Assembly: GCF_001577305.1 (NCBI RefSeq)
Contig: NZ_CP014518.1
Location: 930,001 to 994,000 of the forward strand
From: Sinomonas atrocyanea
Lineage (GTDB): Bacteria > Actinomycetota > Actinomycetes > Actinomycetales > Micrococcaceae
DNA: 64,000 nucleotides
Direction of reading: 5' to 3'
The notes under the pieces are model-generated. The model saw only the letters and a list, made by a program, of their open reading frames with translations. It had not been told where the DNA came from and did not search any database. This document shows positions 19,061 through 27,438 of the stretch, piece after piece. Position numbers and translations under genes: made by a program. Each line of letters begins with the position of its first letter. The stretch's first letter is position 1.

Positions 19061-20827
19061 GTGTCAGCGAGAGGTGCCGAGGGCGGTGGTGTGGCGGTGG
19101 TGGCAGCGCGTGGCTGGGCGTGGTTCGTGCATGTGTTCGTCCACGGCCTCTCGCGCCGGCAGCAGGTGGTGCTGAGCCAGGTCCCCCTGGCGGCCGCGAT
19201 CGCCCTGGTGGCCGTGGTCGTGGCCGTGTGGCGCCCGGATGTCGCGGCCGAGCCGCTGTTCGTGTGGGGCCTGCTGGGGCAGGCGATCCTGCTGGCCCTT
19301 GCATGGGCCGTGCCGTGGGGCTCGCTGCCGCCTGGGGCGGCGCTGGCGGTGCCGCTGCTGGACTTCGTGCCGATCGGGCTGGTTCGCGTGGCCGGTCTGG
19401 GCACGGAGATGCAGCTGGGCGCGCTGGCCGTGGTGCCGGTGGTGTGGCTGGCGTGGTCGGGCCTGCGGCCGGGGTTCTGCATGGCTGCGGCGTTCCTGGG
19501 GCCGCTGCTGATGGTGTGGCTCCCTCTGGCCGTGGCGGGGTCCGCGGATGCGGGGGCGTATGCGCAGGTGCTGGTGCTGCCGGCGATGATGCTCGCGGCG
19601 GGGGCGGTGGTGCACCTGCTGGCGGCCGCGACGCGGGACCAGAGGCGTTCCCTCGAGGACGCGCGGGCCCAGCTGCAGGAGGCACTGGAGGCCAAGGCGC
19701 GGGAGAAGAGGCTGCTGGACACCGTGCTGGAGACGATCCCGGTGGGGGTGCAGGCGCTGGACGCTTCGGGTGCGACGGCTGTGGCGAACAGGCAGCAGTA
19801 CCTGAACAAGGCGCTTGCGGGCAGGGTGCCTGGGGTGGGGCAGGACTGGCCGAGGGTGTTCGACATGTCCGGGGCGCCGCTGCCGCCGGACCGCCAGCCG
19901 GTGGTGCGGGCGGTGCGGGGGGAGGCGTTCTCCGACTTCCTGGTGCGGCTGGGGGAGGGGCCGACGCAGCGGGTCTTCTCGACCTCGGCCCGGCCGGTCC
20001 AGGGCCCTGACGGGCGTCCGGACGGGGCGGTCCTGGCCTTCAGCGATGTCACGTCGCTGATGGAGGCGCTGGCGGCGAAGGACGTGTTCCTGGCGAACGT
20101 CTCGCATGAGCTGCGCAACCCGCTGACGTCGATGACGGGCTACCTGGACCTCCTCGGGGAGATCCCGGGGATGCCCTCGCGGGCGGGGCACGCCCTGGAG
20201 GTCGTCCGGCGCAACACGCGCCGGCTCGAGCGGCTGGTCGGGGACCTGCTGGCCGCGGCCTCCGGGGCGATCGACGTCCGGCCGGAGCCGGCGGACGTGG
20301 CCGAGCTGGTCCGCCTCGCGGTCGAGGCCGCTGCCCCCGCGGCCCGTTCGGCAGGGGTGGGCCTGAAGGATGGGACCGTGTGCGCGCAGCTGCCGGCCGT
20401 GGTGGACCCGGTCAGGATCGCCCAGCTGCTGGACAACCTCCTCTCCAACGCCATCAAGTACACCCGTCCGGGCGGGAGGGTGGTCGTGCGGGCCTCCCGG
20501 GCCGCGGGCGGGATCGTGTGCGAGGTCTGCGACACGGGCATCGGGATGAGCGCGGAGGAGGCCGCCGCGGTGTTCACCAGGTTCTACCGGGCACCGGGGG
20601 CCCGGGCCGCCCGTGTCCCGGGCCTCGGGCTCGGCCTGCCGATCGCCCGGTCCATCGTCGAGGGCCACGGCGGCCGCATCGAGTGCTCGAGCAGGCCGGG
20701 AGCGGGGACGACCTTCACTGTGTTCCTGCCCGACCCCGCCGCAGAGCCCGGCGAGGGGCCGGGCAGGGGAGCGGAGACGCCTGCCGGGCACGGGCAGCAG
20801 CAGCACCTCGGGCCCCAGCAGCGATGA
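19061..20827 (+). CDS. membrane sensor histidine kinase with PAS domain
   Basis: 588 aa. An N-terminal membrane region of about 6 helices (residues ~28-190, MASE-like) leads into a coiled coil (~192-225). A PAS-like domain (~225-325) precedes the phosphoacceptor helix with H349 (VSHELRNPLTS). The ATPase domain has an N box (LLDNLLSNAIKYT), G1 (DTGIGM) and G2 (GLGLGLPIA). The C-terminal 25 residues are Gly/Pro/Gln-rich. The start is GTG at 19061. No response regulator is adjacent; the nearest intact one is the single-domain protein at 24144, its likely partner in this block. Confidence 0.88.
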   Translation: MSARGAEGGGVAVVAARGWAWFVHVFVHGLSRRQQVVLSQVPLAAAIALVAVVVAVWRPDVAAEPLFVWGLLGQAILLALAWAVPWGSLPPGAALAVPLLDFVPIGLVRVAGLGTEMQLGALAVVPVVWLAWSGLRPGFCMAAAFLGPLLMVWLPLAVAGSADAGAYAQVLVLPAMMLAAGAVVHLLAAATRDQRRSLEDARAQLQEALEAKAREKRLLDTVLETIPVGVQALDASGATAVANRQQYLNKALAGRVPGVGQDWPRVFDMSGAPLPPDRQPVVRAVRGEAFSDFLVRLGEGPTQRVFSTSARPVQGPDGRPDGAVLAFSDVTSLMEALAAKDVFLANVSHELRNPLTSMTGYLDLLGEIPGMPSRAGHALEVVRRNTRRLERLVGDLLAAASGAIDVRPEPADVAELVRLAVEAAAPAARSAGVGLKDGTVCAQLPAVVDPVRIAQLLDNLLSNAIKYTRPGGRVVVRASRAAGGIVCEVCDTGIGMSAEEAAAVFTRFYRAPGARAARVPGLGLGLPIARSIVEGHGGRIECSSRPGAGTTFTVFLPDPAAEPGEGPGRGAETPAGHGQQQHLGPQQR

Positions 20828-20923
20828 CACGCCCCCCGGTAGCCGGCGGCCGGCGCGGGCGGCAGCCCTCCACCGGGGGACGCCTCGGCACGGCCAGGCG
20901 GTGCCTTGGCCCCTTCACTGAGG

Positions 20924-21229
20924 TCAGACGGCTGGCTCGGGGAGAAGAAGGGGCGTGGCCACGGCGGGGGCCGGGAACGGCTGTCCGAGTCGGGCCGGGG
21001 CGGAGGCGCCTGCGTCGGCGCTTCGGATGAGGCGCAGGTGTTCGAGGAAGGCCTCCCCGGGGCGGTCGTGGTGTTCGGCCAGGAGGGCCCGGAGCCTTGC
21101 CCTGGCGTGGTCGGGCAGGTGCGGGCTGGTGAGGGCTTCGGCCAGGATGCCGCGGATCTGGTCGTGGATGGTCGTCTCCTCTGATGGATGGAGGATCCGG
21201 TCGTTCCCTGCTTCGCTGTTCTCAGTCAT
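20924..21229 (-). CDS. small helical protein, paralogue of 29891
   Basis: 101 aa. The ATG at 21229 overlaps the stop of the signal-peptidase fusion gene (ATGA), so it is translated as part of that operon. The core (residues ~22-72) reads as three short helices with IRGILAEALTSP and LRALLAEHHDRPGEAFLEHL. The same pattern recurs in the 76-aa protein at 29891 (LGILHEVLARP, LRRLIEAHRDHPERALLEHL). Unknown function; the Pro/Ala-rich tail is probably disordered. The position suggests a regulatory or adaptor protein for the surface or signalling genes around it. Confidence 0.68.
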   Translation of the reverse strand: MTENSEAGNDRILHPSEETTIHDQIRGILAEALTSPHLPDHARARLRALLAEHHDRPGEAFLEHLRLIRSADAGASAPARLGQPFPAPAVATPLLLPEPAV

Positions 21230-22788
21230 CGGGCCTGGCTTCCTCGGGTGGTGGCTTCTTCTGCACGGCTCTCGGGCAGGAGCGCTTCTGCGGCGCCTGT
21301 GCGGTAGCGGTAGGTGATGTTCTCGTCGTTGACGATGAAGGTCTCCACGCCGCTGCGGGACCAGGTCAGGATGAGCAGGCCGTAGCGTTCGGCGAGCCGG
21401 GCGAGGGTGGCGATGTCGGCGACGTCCACCAGGGCGCGGCCGGGTGCTGCGGGGACCGGGTGGACGGGCACGAGGAGGGAGCCCCACCGGTGCCGGATCC
21501 GGGCGGCCTCGTCCTGTGGGGCGCGGCGGCGGGCCGCGAGGGCGAGGGCCGCGAGGGCGAGGGCCGCGGCGGCGGAGGCCCCTGCGGACAGGGGGCGTGC
21601 AGCGGATGCTCCGAGGGACCAGGCCCCGAGATCGAGCGAGCGTTCCTTCGGGGCGGGCGCGGCGGAGCCGGGGGCCTTCTGCGCGCTGCTGAGCCCGGCG
21701 GGGTCGGCGAGGGCCAGCTGGAGGGGGGTGAGGGTCAGCTTGAGCGCGGGACTGTAGTCGGCGCCGCCTGCATGGACGGTGGGGACGACGGAGACCGTCA
21801 CGGGCGCCGCGGGAGTTCCGGTGGCCTGGGCGGCGGCCTGGGCGCGGGCGTCAAGTGCTGCCAGGTCGAGGACTGCCTTGCCCGTCGCGCCGTCGCTGAT
21901 GGGCTGGGCGCCGGTGAGCGGGACGGTGGCGTGCCAGCCGCCCGGGGCGGAGAGTTCGGCGGCGACCGAGACGGTGCCGGCGGGGCCGTGGTAGGTGTAG
22001 GCGACGGTGACGCTGCCGGCGAGGACCCGGCGGAAGACCGGGTCGGGGGAGGAGACGGTGGTCCCGTCGTAGGCCGCGCTCGGTCTGACGGGGGCGGAGT
22101 AGGAGAAGTCCATGCTCCTGCCCGGGGCGGCCCCGCCGGTGGAGGTGCCGGTCTCGGCAGGCGCGGACCACGCCCACGCGCCCAGAGACCCTGAGAGCGC
22201 CAGCGCGGCGGCTGCGGTGGCTGCCCAGCCACGCAGGGGGCGCTGGAGGAGCTGCGCCAGCGATCCGCGCCGGGAAGGGGTGCCGGTCTCGAGGTGGCGG
22301 GACATGCTGGTTCTCCTTCGGGCGCGGCGGCGCCGGCGACGGGTGAGGGCGGTGGTGCCGCCGCCGAGGAGGGCGAAGGCGGCCAGGGCCAGGACCGGGG
22401 GACCGGTGAGGGCCTTCAGGGCAGTGCCGGCCTGGGGCACGTGCACCACGGCGCGGCCGATGATCTGCTCAGCGGTGGGGTGGTCGATGTCCGTGGACTG
22501 GTTGTTGTCGCCCTTGATGGCGAACCCCGCCGCGTCCCCGCCGATGATCCGGTGGAGGGCGATCTCGGGCCCGCCGTGGACGTGGTAGGCAACGATGTCC
22601 CCCACCTGGTACGCGCCGGCGCGGGCGACGACGACGAGGTCGCCCTGGTAGTACACGGGGTTCATGCTCACCCCGTGGGTGACCACGACCGCCGCCTGCC
22701 CGCTCACCAGCAGGACCCCCAGGATGGTCCCGGCAGCGGAAGCGACCGCGGCCGCGACGGCCAGGATCCGGCGGAGCAGCCTCTTCAC
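21226..22788 (-). CDS. SipW-type signal peptidase I fused to a DUF5305-like membrane protein
   Basis: 520 aa. Residues 1-160: an N-terminal membrane helix, then S26B (ER/archaeal-type) peptidase motifs S41 (GVSMNP), H79 (ALHRII) and GDNN/D100-D102, a second membrane helix and an Arg cluster. Residues 162-520: a new helix (~188-208), an exported beta-rich region (~215-400) like DUF5305, a further helix (~425-445) and a cytoplasmic tail. M162 (base 22305) has AAGGAG seven bases before it, so the second half can also be made separately. Role: cleaves SipW-type signal peptides, presumably of the protein at 22871. The tail end overlaps the 101-aa gene. Confidence 0.75.
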   Translation of the reverse strand: MKRLLRRILAVAAAVASAAGTILGVLLVSGQAAVVVTHGVSMNPVYYQGDLVVVARAGAYQVGDIVAYHVHGGPEIALHRIIGGDAAGFAIKGDNNQSTDIDHPTAEQIIGRAVVHVPQAGTALKALTGPPVLALAAFALLGGGTTALTRRRRRRARRRTSMSRHLETGTPSRRGSLAQLLQRPLRGWAATAAAALALSGSLGAWAWSAPAETGTSTGGAAPGRSMDFSYSAPVRPSAAYDGTTVSSPDPVFRRVLAGSVTVAYTYHGPAGTVSVAAELSAPGGWHATVPLTGAQPISDGATGKAVLDLAALDARAQAAAQATGTPAAPVTVSVVPTVHAGGADYSPALKLTLTPLQLALADPAGLSSAQKAPGSAAPAPKERSLDLGAWSLGASAARPLSAGASAAAALALAALALAARRRAPQDEAARIRHRWGSLLVPVHPVPAAPGRALVDVADIATLARLAERYGLLILTWSRSGVETFIVNDENITYRYRTGAAEALLPESRAEEATTRGSQAR

Positions 22789-22870
22789 GGTGGTCCTCCA
22801 GGGCAGCGGCAGCAGGGGTGGGGGTGGTGCGGCCCGCCCAGCTGGCGGCGGGCCGCACCACGGGCCAGAA

Positions 22871-23263
22871 CTAGCTGACCGTGACGGCCAGGCTGGTCAG
22901 GCCGGTCTGGTACGTGCCGGCAGTGGCGGGCGTGCAGGTGGCCTGGAACGTGGTCCCGTCGATCGCGGTGCACGTGAAGGCAGTACCGGACCCGCTGTTC
23001 AGCGACACGGTGGGGACCTTCCCCCCGGTGGCGTCGGCGAAGGTCAGGGTGATCGAGTTGACCTCGGTGTTGGAGGGGGCATCGGCGAACGCGTAGTCGA
23101 CCCCGGACAGGGTCGCGCCGGTGACGCTCTGGGACACGGTACCGCCGAGGAACTGCGTCGACGGGGCCGTGGTGGCCAGGCCGGTGCCGGTGAAGGCGGT
23201 ACCGCCGGCGAGGGCGGCGGCGCCGAGGCCGAGGGCGAGGGCGATCTTCTGGGACTTGCGCAT
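22871..23263 (-). CDS. secreted protein with SipW-dependent-type signal peptide
   Basis: 130 aa from the ATG at 23263; upstream codons to 23314 look untranslated. MRKSQKIALALGLGAAALAG followed by GTAFTGTGLAT fits the SipW-processed signal found in TasA/camelysin-like proteins. The mature part is Thr/Ser/Val-rich, beta-strand in character, with two Cys (FTCTAI, QATCTP) that could form a disulfide. It ends in VTVS. It lies 82 bases upstream of the signal peptidase gene on the same strand, so substrate and peptidase probably form an operon. A fibre, matrix or surface role is inference from the family. Confidence 0.75.
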   Translation of the reverse strand: MRKSQKIALALGLGAAALAGGTAFTGTGLATTAPSTQFLGGTVSQSVTGATLSGVDYAFADAPSNTEVNSITLTFADATGGKVPTVSLNSGSGTAFTCTAIDGTTFQATCTPATAGTYQTGLTSLAVTVS

Positions 23264-23947
23264 TGGTTTCTCTTTCGGTCGTGCGGGCACAGAACGCACC
23301 CGCGACTGCTGCACCAGGCCATGGCCCGGCTCTCATAGGGGTGTCGTGGCAACAGCGCTCACAGCGGCCTGACCGAGAAGAAGAAGGCTCCCCCGAACCT
23401 GGACCGCGGGCCGCCACCGCCCACCTGCTGGAGCGGAGACTGGGATGAGAACCACCCGACGCTCCCACGCTAGAACCGGAAGGCCCCGCCCATCCCGGAT
23501 CTCGCCCGATCCTGCGGGAACCCTTGCAGCAAACCCGGGCAGGCGGAGCCTTCCTCAGCCTCGCCCCAGGAAAAGGCCCCGGAACGCACTGGGGCCCGCC
23601 CGAGCCGGGCCCGCGGCGCTCCCCGGCCACGGCTCGCGGCGCCGCTTCCCTGAATCCACCGCGACCGGAGGTTCTGCGGTACGCGCGCCCGCAGGGGGCT
23701 GCCGCCGTCCTGCCGTGGCTGCCGCCCTGGTGCCGCGGAGGAGCCTAGGGAGACGGGTGCCCGCTGGCCGCCGGTGGACCGGGCTCCTGCTGCCGCCCCG
23801 GGCGCCGGAGCCCGTTCCCCGCGCCTCCAGCCCGGTACGGCGCAGGACCGGCAACCGCGGGCGGCGCCCGCCGTCCGACAGCGCCGCTGTAGTCTGTGCC
23901 GGGAACGCCGTCCATCGAATGCGACGGCCAGGGGAAGGGGGACTGCT
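23264..23947. other. intergenic region, divergent promoters
   Basis: 684 bases between the secreted protein (minus) and the small gene at 23948 (plus). Open frames here are GC-rich shadows without protein-like composition. TAGTCT at about 23890 could be a -10 box for the plus-strand genes. Confidence 0.35.
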
Positions 23948-24151
23948 ATGGCAGGACAGCCGGGGAGGGGCAGGGCCGGGGCCTGCACGTCTGCTCCCGC
24001 GGTGGAAGCAGGGGCGCGGTCAGCAGAGGTGCCGCCGGCTGTCTCGGTGGCCGGTCCGCCATCCTCTTCCCCTGTCCGCACCAGGCCCGGGGAGGAGACT
24101 GCACCGGAAGGCGGCGCAGGGACGGAGCGAGAGGAGCAGCGCCGTGGCTGA
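23948..24151 (+). CDS. possible small upstream protein coupled to the response regulator
   Basis: 67 aa. The ATG has AGGGGGA in front, and its stop lies 8 bases inside the response-regulator gene (overlap 24144-24151). The sequence is Ala/Gly/Pro/Glu-rich with no recognisable domain and looks disordered. It may be a real small protein or simply a translated leader that couples translation to the regulator. Confidence 0.35.
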   Translation: MAGQPGRGRAGACTSAPAVEAGARSAEVPPAVSVAGPPSSSPVRTRPGEETAPEGGAGTEREEQRRG

Positions 24152-24500
24152 GGGAAGGCCGAGGGCAGTGGTCATCGAGGACGACGACGACGTGCGCGGG
24201 CTGGTCCAGGCCGTCCTGGCCGCCGCCGGGGTCCAGGTGGACGCTCTCGCTGCCGGCCCGGAGGGTATCGAGGCTGTCAGGAAGGATGGGGCGGACCTGG
24301 TCGTCCTGGACTACGGGCTGCCGCACATGGACGGCGCCCAGGTCGCTGCCGGGATCCGGGCCATCAGCGCAGTCCCGATCCTGCTGCTCACTGGCCGGGA
24401 GGACCTCGTCCGGGACCTGCCTGCCGGGGTCACGGACGCCATGGCCAAGCCCTTCACCGTCGCCGAACTCCGCCAGCGGGTACAGGCGCTGCTGCCCTGA
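24144..24500 (+). CDS. single-domain response regulator (CheY-like)
   Basis: 118 aa consisting only of a receiver. All catalytic positions are intact: E12/D13, phosphoacceptor D56 (VVLDYGLP), T83 (LLLTG) and K102 (AMAKPF). There is no output domain, so it acts by protein contact or passes phosphate on. The start is GTG at 24144 with GAGAGGAG upstream; a long open frame upstream in the same phase is not family-like. Its 3' end faces the His-less HPt gene at 24528. The kinase at 19061 is the only phosphodonor seen in this block. Confidence 0.85.
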   Translation: MAEGRPRAVVIEDDDDVRGLVQAVLAAAGVQVDALAAGPEGIEAVRKDGADLVVLDYGLPHMDGAQVAAGIRAISAVPILLLTGREDLVRDLPAGVTDAMAKPFTVAELRQRVQALLP

Positions 24501-24527
24501 CCGCCCGGCCGCAGTCCTGCCACCGGA

Positions 24528-24950
24528 TCAGTGGGCGCAGTCGTCCACCCATGCAGTCCTCAGGGAGGCCACGGTGAGGGTCCCGCACTCGGCGATCTGG
24601 GCACACAGCGGCCCGGCGTTCCCCTCCCCCGAGCGCAGGAAGCCTTCCAGGGCCGCGGCCCTGGAGGCCAACGGGTGGGCCCCGACCATCATCGAGGAGA
24701 CCTTCAGGCTCAGCACCGCATCCAGGGCCTCCTCCCTCGAGCCGGCCGCGACCGCTCCGGCGATCCTGGCGTACCGGTGCGCCCACAGCCGCACGAATTC
24801 AGCAGCGAACCTGCGTCCGGCGCCGGGGATGTCCGCCTCGAGCTCCGCCAGGACAGCACGGTCCACCAGGGCAGGGACACACAGGCCCGGGGGCGCGCCT
24901 CCGGAGCACAGCTGACCATCCAACACAGGCCTCCAGACCTCGGCTTCCAA
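24528..24950 (-). CDS. HPt-domain-like protein lacking the phosphoacceptor histidine
   Basis: About 140 aa if started at TTG 24950; the start is uncertain and the frame is open to 25085. Residues ~28-110 form a four-helix HPt pattern: VDRAVLAELEADIPG, FAAEFVRLWAHRYARI, then SLKVSSMMVGAHPLASRAAALE. In HPt domains the last helix reads H-x-L-K-G-S-S; here the His position is L80, while L82, K83, S85 and S86 remain. It therefore cannot accept phosphate on His and may bind a receiver or kinase as a competitor. It is convergent with the intact response regulator at 24144. Confidence 0.6.
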   Translation of the reverse strand: MEAEVWRPVLDGQLCSGGAPPGLCVPALVDRAVLAELEADIPGAGRRFAAEFVRLWAHRYARIAGAVAAGSREEALDAVLSLKVSSMMVGAHPLASRAAALEGFLRSGEGNAGPLCAQIAECGTLTVASLRTAWVDDCAH

Positions 24951-25590
24951 ATGCCCCAGCCTACGGCCGCGCCCTCGCCCTCGCCGGGCAGACGCGGAGA
25001 AACTGCGCCGAAACTGAGAGTGCCGTCCCAGCGCCGGAGGAGGCCTGAGCGGCTGGCGCCCACCAAAGGCGCGCCCTCGAAACACGCCCGCCTACTGAGC
25101 GCTTCGCCGGTGCCCGCTGCCAGGGCCTTCCGGAGACAGGGCCAGGCCTCTGGACATCAGTCCGGTCTCCAGCGCCGGTCCGGGCGGGAGCTCCTGGATG
25201 CCCCATCTCGTGCTCTCCGTCCGAGCCGGGTGGGGTGCCCCACATGTCCGGGCGGTGGAGAGGGCGCGGCAGCGGGGTGCGGCGCGTGGTCGCCTTCGAC
25301 GGAGGCGGCCATGGCGTCCGTGGTGAGGACGTGGAAGGACCGGGCGAAGCCGGCGGGATCATCTGGGCCCAGGTCCTTCGGCGAGGGCGGCCAGGCCTGT
25401 ACGGATGTCCTTGAGGTGGGACATGGCCGCACGTGCGCCGTAGGGAGGGCAGGAAGAATCAGGAAGTCTGGTGCTCGGGCTCAATGGACCGATCCACGGT
25501 TCTGCGCGCGCATCGTGGGCACCTGCCGGCAGTGACGATTGGTCTTCTCCCCAGCCCCTGCATTGCCGGTAGACCACGCCCAGGTCACCC
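24951..25590. other. region between the HPt-like gene and the IS110 element
   Basis: 640 bases. A minus-strand piece around 25359-25430 (MSHLKDIRTGLAALAEG) looks like a short helical peptide or gene remnant; nothing else is convincing. The left IS110 boundary lies near its right end. Confidence 0.3.
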
Positions 25591-25647
25591 CGTGGCCCTG
25601 GGGTGGCACCATGAGGATTTTTGGGGGGGGTGCCTCTATGGTTTTCG

Positions 25648-26850
25648 TCAAGCCGCGGCGGTGGTTGGGGGCTGGTAGAGGGTGCCGTCGCGGAGCATGG
25701 CGAAGAGGACGTCGCAGCGGCGGCGGGCGAGGGCGATGAGTGCCTGGTTGTGCCGTTTGCCCTGGGCTCGTTTGCGGTCGTAGTAGGCCCGCGAGGGCGG
25801 GTGGCTCAGTGAGGCGAAGGCCGAGAGGAACAGGGCGCGTTTGAGGCGTTTGTTCCCTCCGCGTGGGGCGTGCTCGCCGCGGATCGAGGTTCCGGATCTT
25901 CGGGTGACCGGGGCGATGCCGGCGTAGGAGGCCAGGTGGGCGGCGTCCTTGAAGTCCTTCCCGACGACTTCGGTGAGGATCCTGGCGGCGGTCCTGACCC
26001 CGACTCCGGGGAGCGAGGTCAGGACCCCGTGAAGAGGGTGGGCCTCCACGAGGGCCTCGACCTGGGCCGCGATCTGGCCCCGCTGCCGTGTGAGGGCCGC
26101 GAGCTGCTCGGCCAGGATCGGGATCACGACCCCGGCTGCGTCGGTTCCGGGCACCGTGACGGTCTGCTCGCCCAGAGCGGTGAAGACCTCCTGGGCGAGC
26201 CGGTCGGCCAGGCGCGGGGCGTGCTTCTTCAGCCTCGCCCGCACCTGCCCGCGCCCTGCCGAGGCGAGTCTGGCGGGGGTCGGGTATCGGGTGAGCAGGT
26301 CCGCCACCGCCGGGTGGGCGACCCTTGGCCCGAGGGCCCGCTCGAGGGCCGGGTGGATCTGGGTGAGCAGGCCGCGGAGCCGGTTCGATACCGCGGTGGC
26401 CTCCTGCGCGAGGTCGTCGTCGAACCCTGCCAGCAGGGCCAGGGCGGCGATCTGCTCCTCGTCCGCCCGGATCTGGCGCAGGGTGTGCGGCATGGTCCGG
26501 GCGGCCTCGGCGATGATCAGCGCGTCCCTGGCGTTGGTCTTCGCCGCGCCGGGGTGCAGGTCCGCGATCCGGCGCATGGCCAGCCCGGGAAGGTAGGCCA
26601 CCTCGACCCCTTCCATGGCCTGGGCGACCGCGACCGGGAGGGCCCCGATGGTGGCGGGCTGGTCCACGACCATCAGCACCGGACCGTGTTCGGCGAGGCC
26701 TGCGAGGATGGCCCGGAGCCTGGCCTCGTCGTTGGGCAGGGCCCGGTCCAGCAGGGCCTTCCCGTCCACGCCCAGGGCAACGGCGTGGTGATCGGACTTC
26801 CCGACATCGAGCCCGACAAACACCGCCGGCAGGCTCCCGGACACTCCCAT
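25648..26850 (-). CDS. IS110-family DEDD transposase
   Basis: 400 aa, full length. The N-terminal RuvC-like DEDD domain starts with GLDVGKSDHHAV (first Asp), and further acidic residues lie in VVDQPATIG and KTNARDALIIAE. The C-terminal Transposase_20 domain has SLPGVGVRTAARIL, a YAGIAPVTRRSGTS block and the HAPRGGNKRLKRAL segment with the catalytic Ser region. No frameshift was seen, so the element may be active. The transposase works with a bridge RNA encoded at an element end; in the IS110 group this is on the 5' side. Confidence 0.92.
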   Translation of the reverse strand: MGVSGSLPAVFVGLDVGKSDHHAVALGVDGKALLDRALPNDEARLRAILAGLAEHGPVLMVVDQPATIGALPVAVAQAMEGVEVAYLPGLAMRRIADLHPGAAKTNARDALIIAEAARTMPHTLRQIRADEEQIAALALLAGFDDDLAQEATAVSNRLRGLLTQIHPALERALGPRVAHPAVADLLTRYPTPARLASAGRGQVRARLKKHAPRLADRLAQEVFTALGEQTVTVPGTDAAGVVIPILAEQLAALTRQRGQIAAQVEALVEAHPLHGVLTSLPGVGVRTAARILTEVVGKDFKDAAHLASYAGIAPVTRRSGTSIRGEHAPRGGNKRLKRALFLSAFASLSHPPSRAYYDRKRAQGKRHNQALIALARRRCDVLFAMLRDGTLYQPPTTAAA

Positions 26851-26995
26851 GCGCTCTCCTTCCCGCTCCCGTCAGGCAGCGGCCGGTCAGGGCGATCACG
26901 CTCGGCATCCACGTTACGAAGGTCCCTTGGAACTGCTTGGGTCGTGCCCATGCCGGAACCCGACCGGCCAACACCCTCATCCTCACGGATCAGGG
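26851..26995 (-). ncRNA. candidate bridge RNA region of the IS110 element
   Basis: Non-coding leader between the presumed element end and the transposase start. In transcript sense it contains GGTCG...CGACC around a GG-rich loop, then GTTCC-AA-GGGAC as a small hairpin, then a GC-rich stretch up to the ribosome site. Two successive stem-loops with internal loops are what a bridge RNA needs, but I could not fold it or define target and donor guides. Confidence 0.4.
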
Positions 26996-27150
26996 AGCCA
27001 CGAGAAAGGTAACGGGGGGTGGTCCAGGCCGGAACACTGCGGGGAGTGCAGCGTCGCTGCCCACGCGGGCGGGCCGTGACAGGGCGGCCCCTCTCCGAGC
27101 GGATCTCTCGGTTCGAGGAGAATGACGGGCGTTGCGGCCGGGTTCTGGCC

Positions 27151-27438
27151 CTAGGCCGATCTGCCGGGCCCGCTTGGGCGCCGGGCCCTGCGCCGGGCCC
27201 GCGGTCCAGGGGTGCGTCCGAGGCCGCCGAGGATGGCCAGGACGGTATGGCAGGGCCAGCGCTCGAGGCAGCCCTCGCAGATCGATCCGACACTTTCACC
27301 GGCCGGGGCATGGACCTTCAGCAGCGACTCGCAGGCTCCGAGCGGGTACCTGTCGTGCGGCATCCCGCGCCTGCGGGCCTCATGGACCATCTCGAGCATC
27401 GTCTCGTGCAGCGACGATGCCGCATCAAGTTGAGGCAT
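27151..27438 (-). CDS. small WPC-cysteine protein
   Basis: 95 aa from the ATG at 27438. Helical N-terminus (LHETMLEMVHEARRRGMPHD), then C-E-G-C-L-E-R-W-P-C followed by HTVLAILGGLG and an Arg/Pro-rich tail. C-x2-C-x4-WPC matches the protein at 18362, so the two are probably related small metal-binding proteins on either side of the block. No good ribosome site precedes this ATG, so the start is uncertain. Function unknown. Confidence 0.55.
   Translation of the reverse strand: MPQLDAASSLHETMLEMVHEARRRGMPHDRYPLGACESLLKVHAPAGESVGSICEGCLERWPCHTVLAILGGLGRTPGPRARRRARRPSGPGRSA

Larger units (their letters stand above)
25600..26995 (-). mobile_element. IS110-family insertion sequence, apparently complete
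   Basis: Holds one full transposase gene plus a ~150-base leader on its 5' side. IS110 elements lack inverted terminal repeats and do not duplicate the target clearly, so the ends are estimates: left near the C-rich stretch at ~25620, right near ~26995. It interrupts the signalling block between the HPt-like gene and the WPC gene at 27151. Confidence 0.65.

Noticed and set aside
19064..20830. Minus-strand frames of several hundred codons opposite the histidine kinase
   Set aside because: Arg/Pro-rich shadows; the kinase motifs on the plus strand are complete.
23445..24143. N-terminal extension of the response regulator
   Set aside because: The 233 extra codons are Arg/Pro-rich and unlike any domain; GTG at 24144 has a good ribosome site at the family start.
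27110..27130. tRNA T-arm-like GGTTCGAG
   Set aside because: No acceptor, D or anticodon stems around it; no tRNA gene was found in the window.
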